64,000 nucleotides of DNA from Endothia cerciana (lineage: Eukaryota > Ascomycota > Sordariomycetes > Diaporthales > Cryphonectriaceae), in contig JALRMH010000001.1 of the NCBI GenBank assembly GCA_026119935.1, positions 1,178,001-1,242,000 of the forward strand. The letters run 5' to 3'. The notes under the pieces were generated by a model. The model searched no databases. It was given only the letters and a program-made list of their open reading frames with translations, and was not told the DNA's origin. Shown one piece after another: positions 56,656 through 64,000 of the stretch (its first letter is position 1; every line of letters starts with the position of its first letter). The translations under genes were made by a program, and so were the position numbers.

Positions 56656-56690
56656 CCTCCTCCTCCTCCTCCTCCTCCTCCTCCTCCCCC
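56656..56690. repeat. (CTC)n trinucleotide repeat
   Basis: About eleven CCT/CTC units, followed by TTC units, lie in non-coding DNA. Confidence 0.9.
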
Positions 56691-56699
56691 TTCTTCTTC

Positions 56700-58064
56700 T
56701 CTCGGAGAAGCTTATGTGATGAAATCGCTCAGAACTTTGGATTTGTCTTGTTTTTCCTCTTCGGTAATGGTCAAAACCGAGCACCGTCTTGGGCTTATAT
56801 TGGCTGGTATGGGCTCTGATGTTTTGCACGAGATATGATGCATGGTGAAGCTATGGCACTAGGCCCTTCAATTAGCAGTATTCTCTTGGTCTGCTACCTA
56901 TATATTTATATAGAGTGATATGGCAAGAAGACTAGGTGGTGGTATTGATAGTCCAGGGGAGTAATGGCAATCACCCCATGGTGAGATACCTGGTGAAGGG
57001 TGCTGATCACTTCACGTAGAAACAGGTGTAATCACCACACGTCAGCTCGAGGGCCGGCAGACTTTGCCAAAGCGTCTCCTGAAACCATCTTTGTCCACAG
57101 ACAAGATAAAAGCTGCTGCTACGTGATTGTATGTGCTCTGGCGTTGTTCGGCTGGAATAGTATGTCATCTATGGACCTCTCCCGATATGTACTTCTCCAT
57201 CGTCCAGTCGATGTAACCGCTGTGGATGTTAACAAGCATGGATCGGGTCACGAACCGCTCCGCCTAAATAAGACTAGCAGCAAGGTCTATATGATATTTG
57301 CGTTCACGAGAACATATCCAATGGTTATGGTTTTTGAGCTTGATCTATAAAAGCCCAGGCTGTCTGTACTCAGAAGGTATAGATGCCCCGGTTCCCTCTT
57401 CGGTTCTCAGCCAATAAAGAGGTGTATGCGGAAGATGAGCACGCGAGTGCGGATTTAAAACCTGAGCACCCCGGTGTCCATTCCGGGCTCTGTTCAATCC
57501 GGTCGTTTCAGCCCATCCTTCGCCAAATGAGAGCTCAATCTTCTTCACCACCTGGGGTTGCTTTCTGACCCACTCAATATGGTAGATTGCTTCTCCTAGG
57601 AGATTATCGACGGCCTCGCGGCGGCAATGGACCACCGCCCCGGGACCAAGAATCGATCATCTACAGGGGCTCAAGAGGTCTAGAGTGCGAGAAGTGCGCG
57701 TCAGCACAGCGAAGGATTCGTTCTTAGCCTGAGCTGAGCCTCTCACCCTGGTGCCTCACAGCCAGCATGCCAGTATCACTTCCGCAGTGGCGGCCACTCC
57801 GGTCCGTGGACCCAGGAACCTGCCGAGCTGACCGAGAGGCTGGTCGAGCAGTCATGACATCTCCATATATACCTTTGTGTGGCTGGGATGGATGCTTCTC
57901 ATCTTGCCAAGGTGAACTTTGCCATCTGAGAATGCTGCAGTGTGTTCACAGCGGTGTCGCAAGGGACGTTGAGAGCCACGTTTTCATGTTCCCAGCAATA
58001 ACAGAACAGACCTACCAGACTAGATCAACGACATTCGCCCAGGGGCCCGGCCACAGCTCCGACA
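56700..58064. other. AT-richer stretch before the HET gene
   Basis: No gene is supported. A minus-strand frame at 57345-57660 includes VHCRREAVDNLLGEAIYHIE and WVRKQPQVVKKIELSFGEGW, with a protein-like composition. I do not recognise it, and it has no clear start or splice partners, so it may be another gene remnant. The last 200 bases are the likely promoter of the HET-domain gene. Confidence 0.35.
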
Positions 58065-60253
58065 ATGTGGCTGCTCAACGCCACCTCCAAGCACCTCAAG
58101 GCCTTCCTCCCAGACCAGGTTCCGGGATATGCGATCCTGTCCCACACCTGGGACGCCAGCGCGGATAACGAGGTCCTCTTTTCCGACTTTGAGCCCGAGG
58201 GCGGCTACAGGGCCCTGTTGCCGTCCGCACGGCTGAAGCGCTCATGGAAGAAGATCGAGCTCACCTGTGCCCAGTCACTCTGCGACAAGTACGAATGGGT
58301 CTGGATCGACACGTGCTGCATCGACAAATCAAGCAGCAGTGAGTTGTCTGAGGCCATCAATTCAATGTACGCCTGGTATCGGAACTCGGGAGTTTGCTAT
58401 GCATAGTAAGCAGTAATTCTCTACAAGCAAACGCTCTCCTCTTGTATGAGCGCGTGTCAGCCTCCACACGCATACATCCACCGGCCAGCCGCGCTCGGCC
58501 CCTCGCTCAACAGCAGACGTCATGTCCATCCACAGGCTGACTCTCTCCTAGTCTGAGCGACGTCCCAGCTGACGTGTGCCTCAAGATTTCGAAGCTGGAA
58601 TTCCGCCGGAGCAGGTGGTTCACGCGTGGCTGGACGCTGCAGGAGCTTCTGGGACCTTCCAAGGTCGTCTTCTTTGTTGACAAGGACGAACGTCCAATAT
58701 CTAGTGGCCTAGGCTACCAACAGAGGACGCTGGTCGCGAAGACCAAGCTAGCGCAGAACTGTAGCCGGCCGGCGTCGCCTGAGCCGGAGGCCGGCGCGAT
58801 CACGGGATGGCGCAGCATCGGGGAGAAGACCGGCCTCAGCGATCTCATTGCCTCGGTCACGGGGGTCGACATAGACATCCTGGTGGACCCCGAGCTCCTC
58901 GGCAACGCCAGCATCGCCCAGCGAATGTCCTGGGCCTCGGGCAGGGTAACCTCGCGGCCGGAGGACATGGCCTACTGTTTGATGGGCCTCTTCGACGTCC
59001 ACATGCCGATGTTGTACGGCGAGGGCGCCGAGAAGGCCTTCCTCCGTCTGCAGGAGGAGATCATGGCGTCGTCCGACGACCAGAGCCTGTTCGCCTGGCG
59101 GGACGACGACGCGGCCGCGGACGCGAAGTACAGCCTGCTGGCGAGCTCGCCACTCTTCTTCCGCGACTCGAGTCGCATTGTCCCGTACCAGGAATGGCAG
59201 TGTCGCCCACCCTATCAGATGACGAACCGCGGCCTCCAGGTGGAGCTGCCGCTGACGGAGCTGCCAGGCCAGGAGGACATGTACTGCGCCGTGCTAGACT
59301 GTCCGGTGCCGCCCGACTACGAAGACCACTGCTTTCTCACCATCTTCTTGGAGAAGCTGCCCGGGTCGGATGTGCAGTTTGCTAGGGTGCGGGCGAACCG
59401 TTTCGGCCAGGAGTGGCACCCCGGTGAGAACCAGCAGATCTACGTCCGGCAGCAACAAAAGGCGGCCACAAAACCAACCGGCCTCTTCCCGCGGCACGTC
59501 TTCCAGATGCGCAAGGCGGCATTCCTCAAGGGCAACTACAAGGCGATCGAGGTGCTGGTCCCACCGGGCGCCGAGGTCAGGGATACCATAGCCACGCAGA
59601 GGGGAGCGACGCAGTGGATCCCCGACCGGAAACCCGAGGCGTTCAGGATAGGCAAGGTGCCGTGGGCACAGGTGGCCGGGGCGATCCTCTTCGAGCGCGA
59701 GGAGGACGGGGAACGGCTGCTGGTGCGTTTTGGCTCGGCAGGCCGGGCGAAGGTGGGCTTCGACGCCGTGCGGCAGCTGTCGAAGTATCGACTCGGGATG
59801 GAGGAGCTGAACCAGGAGCACCTACGCCGTCAGGTGCGTGACACTTTTGTGCCGCGGAAATCGGGCCAGTCTGTCGAGCTGAAACACCACCGAGTCCGAG
59901 TGGACTTTGCAGAGCCGCAGGTCCACGGCGGGTCGAAGTATATCCTAGTGGACCTTGAGATCGAGGCCGCCAGCTTCGCGGACATGACGCCGACCCTCAG
60001 GGCTCCTCCTGTCTGGAAGACGGTCACCCTGCTGGGCGAGGATTCACTGGAGAAAAGAAAGACCGGCTCGACCGACTCGAGCGGTTGGACGTCGAAGTCG
60101 CAGGCGCCTAAGATCTCCACCTGGAGGCGGCTGATATCGAAAGACCCGGCGCCCAAGGAGGAGAACATGAAACCACCGAAGCTTCTGGTGCTGAGACACG
60201 CCGCCTCGGCCGGCACGCTTCGAGAACTCTCGCGCTGGGACGGCGAGGACTGA
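58065..60253 (+). CDS. HET-domain protein (heterokaryon-incompatibility type)
   Basis: Two exons, 58065-58405 and 58552-60253, give 680 residues in phase (GTAAGC donor, CCTAG acceptor). The HET domain occupies roughly residues 20-150. Its three blocks are visible: GYAILSHTWDASADNEVLFS, WVWIDTCCIDKSSSSELSEA with INSMYAWYRNSGVCYAYLSD, and RSRWFTRGWTLQELLGPSKV. It is followed by the usual DLFDVHMP-like continuation (MAYCLMGLFDVHMPMLYGEG, AFLRLQEEI). HET domains trigger cell death after fusion of incompatible hyphae and are related to TIR domains. The C-terminal 350 residues have no NACHT, WD or ankyrin motifs that I can see. It sits beside the broken-gene island, which fits an accessory locus. 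The product appears intact. Confidence 0.88.
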
Positions 60254-62440
60254 GATCCGCCATCAGACAAGCGTTCCCGGGAGCAGAGAGAGGGGAAGGG
60301 GACGCAAGGGATCATGCAGAAGGGTCTTGCAGAGTTCACGACGAATAGAGACGGGTATGAGAGTAGCTGGCGAAGAAGAAAAGAGGTACTGGACTGGCTA
60401 GAAGGGTCAGCCCACCACCACATCTGCAATGATACCCTGATGAGAAGAAGCTTAGGTGGATAGGGAAGGGGTGGTAGAGATAGGCGTTAGGAATCAATAT
60501 GTACAGCCAACAAATTGAAGACCTCAACTCCGAGGGCAGCCACTGAACACATTCTCCGGTCCCTCGCTGTCGCCATGTTGCAGCAGCGCTTGCTCCTCGG
60601 TCATAGCCACCTGCTGGCGCCTCCCCTGTCTGGACAGCAGCCCGCAGTGATCGATGCCTTCTCAAGGAGGCCATGCATCGGTGAAGATTCAATGGGCATC
60701 ATAACCTAGGCATACCTAGCAGGTAACCCACCGTCTCTGCTTAGACCAGGGTGGTACGCACAGGTCTCTCGAGAATCGAGTGCCCGACCAGACGTTGCGG
60801 GAGGTTGTCAAAACTATCGTGCACCCCCGCACCGTCTGCGCTTCATCAGCCCGGTGCCTCTTCCCACGATGCCTCCCACCAGTCATGTGAGAACGAGACC
60901 CGCTGCGAGCCGACACGCTGCGGGCGCACGACAAGGGCACGCCGGGATTGTGTGCTCGACGAGGGGCATCGTGCTGCACGCGCGCCCCCCCCGCCCCCCG
61001 AACGACTACCTCCACGCGCTGTGTAGTCTGAATACACACCCCTGGGTGGGACATGTCGTGTTGGTTCATCCTCGGAATCCCACACGAGCCCCGGATGTCT
61101 GGGGGTGCGACAGTTCGCTCGCTGTCGGGCCCAGCCAGGTGGAAGCCCGGGCATGAGAGCTGCTGCAGTGCAGCCAGGGCCAGGGCAGGGCCAGGCAGGA
61201 CCATGCCACCATGCCACCATGCCATGCAACCTGCATGCACGAACAACACATCAGGAGGTTCTTCCCTGCGCATGTCGGCGCCCAGCCATTAGTAGTCACG
61301 ATAGAGGGACAGATGGGATATGAGGGAAGGGCATGATGAGACCCGGAGGCGCGAAGCAGGAGGATGACATCGTAACAGGTTTGGAATGCAGCGAGCGGTT
61401 CAGAGATTTGAGGAATAAAAAGACGAAACCGCAGCCCGTCGGTTCGCCGGCCAATCGGCTGCAGAATGACAACTGGCAGTGCAGGGCCAGTGCACGACTT
61501 CAACTATCTTAGTCCGTTGATTCCCATTCCTTCACCCTCCGGTAGTCTGAGTTAAATCCCCTCATTTTTTTCTTCTTTCTTCTCTCTTGCGATTTTCCTT
61601 CTCGCCCTTTCAATATTGAAAACCTGGATAACCCCAACTCTTGTGGCCCTGTTGTGGCTTGCTACAAGTGTATGGAGGCTATCATTGCAGGTGCAAGCCC
61701 TGGCTCGGGTTGGACTCGTTCAGTTCGTGATCCCCTCTCCTCCCCACCAACCCACCAACCACGTTTTTTTCCTGGCCGTCGATCAGTCTTCCCTGTGGTT
61801 TCTTTCCCTTTCTCCTGTCACCGAGGCATTTCATTATCGTTTCACGCAGGGTTTCAATCGCTACACATCAGCTGAGGGGTACGGTTGTCATGTCTTCATG
61901 CAATAAGTCTCGTCTCGTGGCTCGTCATCATTGATCATGATTACCCAGGTATATCCATCAAATCTCCTACTATCAATGTTCAAACTACCCATGCGCATCG
62001 CAGGCCATGCATGCGCCTTCTCTCTCTCTCACACACACACATAATGTTTATCATTACAAAGGAAACAAGAATTGCCATCGCTGGTCCGGGGCAAGCGCCT
62101 GTCGTGGATCAGTGTCGGCTGGGGTGGTGCAAAGCGCACCCCCGTATGGTGAAGAAGGGTTGAATTCTGTCGGAGCCGTTGAGGGTGGTCCGAGGATGTC
62201 ACAGGGCCTCGAGGAAAGTTGTGAAGGAAGTATGCATTTTGATCGGTCGTTGCCGGCCAGGATAAGAACCGTCTTGAGGGGTTGCGAAAAAGTCGTCCAC
62301 GAAGCCCTACTGCGCCAAAAAGAAAGAAAAAAAAAACGGAAAAAAGAAAAAAACGGAGAGGCCGAGCCGTGTCCAGGACTGGTTCCTGAGAGTAAGATGC
62401 GGTTGGTTTTTGAGGGAGGAAATATGTTCGGCCGAACACT
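60254..62440. other. Convergent intergenic stretch between HET and ARL8 genes
   Basis: No gene is supported. The stretch contains a short CCATGCCA repeat near 61199-61226, a TC-rich tract near 61560-61600, a (CT)n-(AC)n tract near 62018-62041 and an A-rich tract near 62320-62352. Open frames up to about 185 codons overlap on both strands and lack domains. Confidence 0.4.
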
Positions 62441-63305
62441 CTACCTGTTGTTGGCGAACTTCACCAGCCATTGGAGGACTGCGTCGAGGTTGGTCTCCTC
62501 CTTGGCGCTGATGCCATAGCATGACACCTCGCGATGGTCTATGCTCTTGAGATCCATGGCGTCGATAAGCTCATCTACCGTCAACTTATTCGGCAGATCC
62601 GACTTGTTACCCAGGACCAGAAGAGGGATGCCGTCCAGAGTTGGGCTACTCATCACGGAGTGAAGCTCTTCACGCGCCTGCGGGATCACGTCCGCGTCTG
62701 CAATGTCCACTATGAAGACGATCGCATTGACACCACGGCAATATCTTTCCCACATTGTCCGGAACCGAGGCTGGCCGCCCAAGTCCCAACACTTCAGGGT
62801 AACATGCCCCTGCTGCACCTTCTTCATGTTGAAGCCGACCGTGGGGATGGAGCTGCATTGCGACCTGGTCAGTTCGTGACACGAGACGACAGGATTGGGA
62901 ACGTGCGACGGGGTTGGTGGAAGAAATGCCTGAGGTCGACGGGTCATGGGACATGGCAGTGCGCTTACTCGATGGTGAATTCTCCACCCTGTCGGGGTCA
63001 GGCGTCAGTACCAATGATCGAGTTCTACGGCGGAGGGGAGGCTCTTACCGACAATACCCTCAGCAGGGAGGTCTTGCCTGCGTTCTGGAGTCCGATCATG
63101 GTGACATCCATCTCGGTTGCCCTATCGGTACTAGTCAGCACCTTCGGACGGCGATAAGCATCGTCGTTATCGCTCCCAAGGGGTGACGGGGCGGGGGCGG
63201 CAAACTCGAGCGAGGGGCAGCTGGTACAGCTCGTGGGCCATGATGAGCTTACCAGAAAGTCCTGAGCAGCCAGTCGTACACCTTGCGAAAAAGGCCAGCC
63301 ATCAT
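62441..63305 (-). CDS. ARL8: Arf-like small GTPase ARL8
   Basis: Four exons, 63253-63305, 63049-63121, 62969-62988 and 62441-62852, give 185 residues, the normal Arl8 size. Exon 3 is only 20 bases. Every nucleotide-binding motif is present: GLQNAGKTSLL (P-loop), PTVGFNMKKV (switch I Thr), WDLGGQPRF (switch II), NKSD, and SAKEE. The start MMAGLFRKVYDWLLRTFW is an amphipathic helix without Gly2, which is characteristic of Arl8 (N-terminally acetylated, not myristoylated). In animals Arl8 drives lysosome positioning and late-endosome/lysosome fusion; the fungal protein is expected on vacuolar or late endosomal membranes. A start at 63302 (second Met) is equally possible. Confidence 0.93.
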
Positions 63306-64000
63306 GCCGGGCGGGATTCGCACGGTTGGAGTTGTGCCGAGTTGTGAGAAGGGCAAGAAAAGCCTAGGGGTGGACTGGGACTCGAGATGGAGACGCCAGG
63401 GCAGCTCTAGGCCAGGTGATGTAGAGCTTGTCCGAGGGAGGGACGGGAAGGGTGGGGTGAGATCTCAGCCACGGCCTCTTAAATACTTTTGCGCCCTGCC
63501 TTTCGTCTTCTCTTTTCCGCCCCGAGGGTACGTATAGTTTGAAACGCGCGGAGGGGACGAAGCGGTCGCAATTTCGCGGTCTGGGACGCTTCTGAGATTA
63601 TGTGTGATGGACCGGCAGCCGGGTCAGCCTCTCGTCGAGCATCGAGGATGTTGTGGTGGTATAGATGTGCCGCCCTCTCCTGCTTTGGGAGCACAAAACT
63701 CCACCTCGAATTATGGGGACACCAGATCGATGCCGGAATTTGGCGCGGCTAGGACGGAGGTTCTATTCGTCAGAGGAGTTGTCAGAATAGACGAGACGCT
63801 GAGGTAGACTTTAGACGAGGGATAGCAAATATAGACAGGCGCGTGCGCGAGGAAATTAGGCGCCTGCAAGCATCTTTCTTATACACGAGTTTGATACGAG
63901 GAAACGCAGAGAGACCGAACAAAAGTCCTTGCCGGGCCTGTCAGGAGGCGTAGAGTAGCAGCATCGTGATCGGACCGACGGGCTGTTGCACGAAAGCCCA
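63306..64000. promoter_or_regulatory. Upstream region of ARL8
   Basis: This is the 5' flank of the minus-strand ARL8 gene up to the window edge. No other gene is recognised. No specific promoter element can be assigned. Confidence 0.35.

Noticed and set aside
60716..62440. Several 80-185 codon frames between the HET and ARL8 genes
   Set aside because: They are mutually overlapping, lack domains and have no splice support.

Overview
The window is nuclear DNA of a filamentous ascomycete (Pezizomycotina, most likely a Sordariomycete). The reasons are short introns (about 50-180 nt) with GTAAGT-like donors, CTAAC/CTGAC branch sites and YAG acceptors, and genes typical of that group: a KAR9 spindle protein, a DopA/Dop1 protein, a Zn2Cys6 regulator, a GPI-anchored surface superoxide dismutase, a HET-domain protein and Pth11/rhodopsin-type pieces. 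All gene models were built by hand from splice signals and reading phase. Every intron-containing model called intact keeps phase through all its exons.

Layout. 1-17.7 kb: KAR9 (+), a 6.4 kb gene-poor stretch, a Zn2Cys6 transcription factor (+), a DUF202 membrane protein (-) and a very small three-exon RNase-kappa-like membrane protein (+). 20.6-31.7 kb: a 1779-residue ankyrin protein with a nucleotidyltransferase-like N-terminal signature (+), an NCE102-like MARVEL protein (+) and a class V aminotransferase resembling the N-terminal domain of molybdenum-cofactor sulfurase (-). 31.7-41.1 kb: gene-poor, rich in poly-C/poly-G runs, with the surface superoxide dismutase (-) and a doubtful membrane protein. 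41.1-50.9 kb: a compact housekeeping block, OST2 (+), GRASP/GRH1 (-), TGS1 cap hypermethylase (+) and DOP1 (-). OST2 (N-glycosylation), GRASP (Golgi) and DOP1 (endosome-Golgi traffic) all serve the secretory pathway.

51-57.7 kb is an island of broken genes: a thioesterase-like gene with one frameshift, a C-terminal fragment of an NRPS-type condensation domain with a nonsense codon, a cytochrome P450 whose internal exons are inverted, and a rhodopsin-like fragment with an in-frame stop. It looks like the decayed remains of a secondary-metabolism locus. 58-63.3 kb: an intact HET-domain gene (+) and the ARL8 small GTPase (-).

No tRNA, rRNA, CRISPR array or complete transposon was recognised. 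The most notable observations are the exon-scale inversion inside the P450 remnant and the nucleotidyltransferase-like signature joined to ankyrin repeats.
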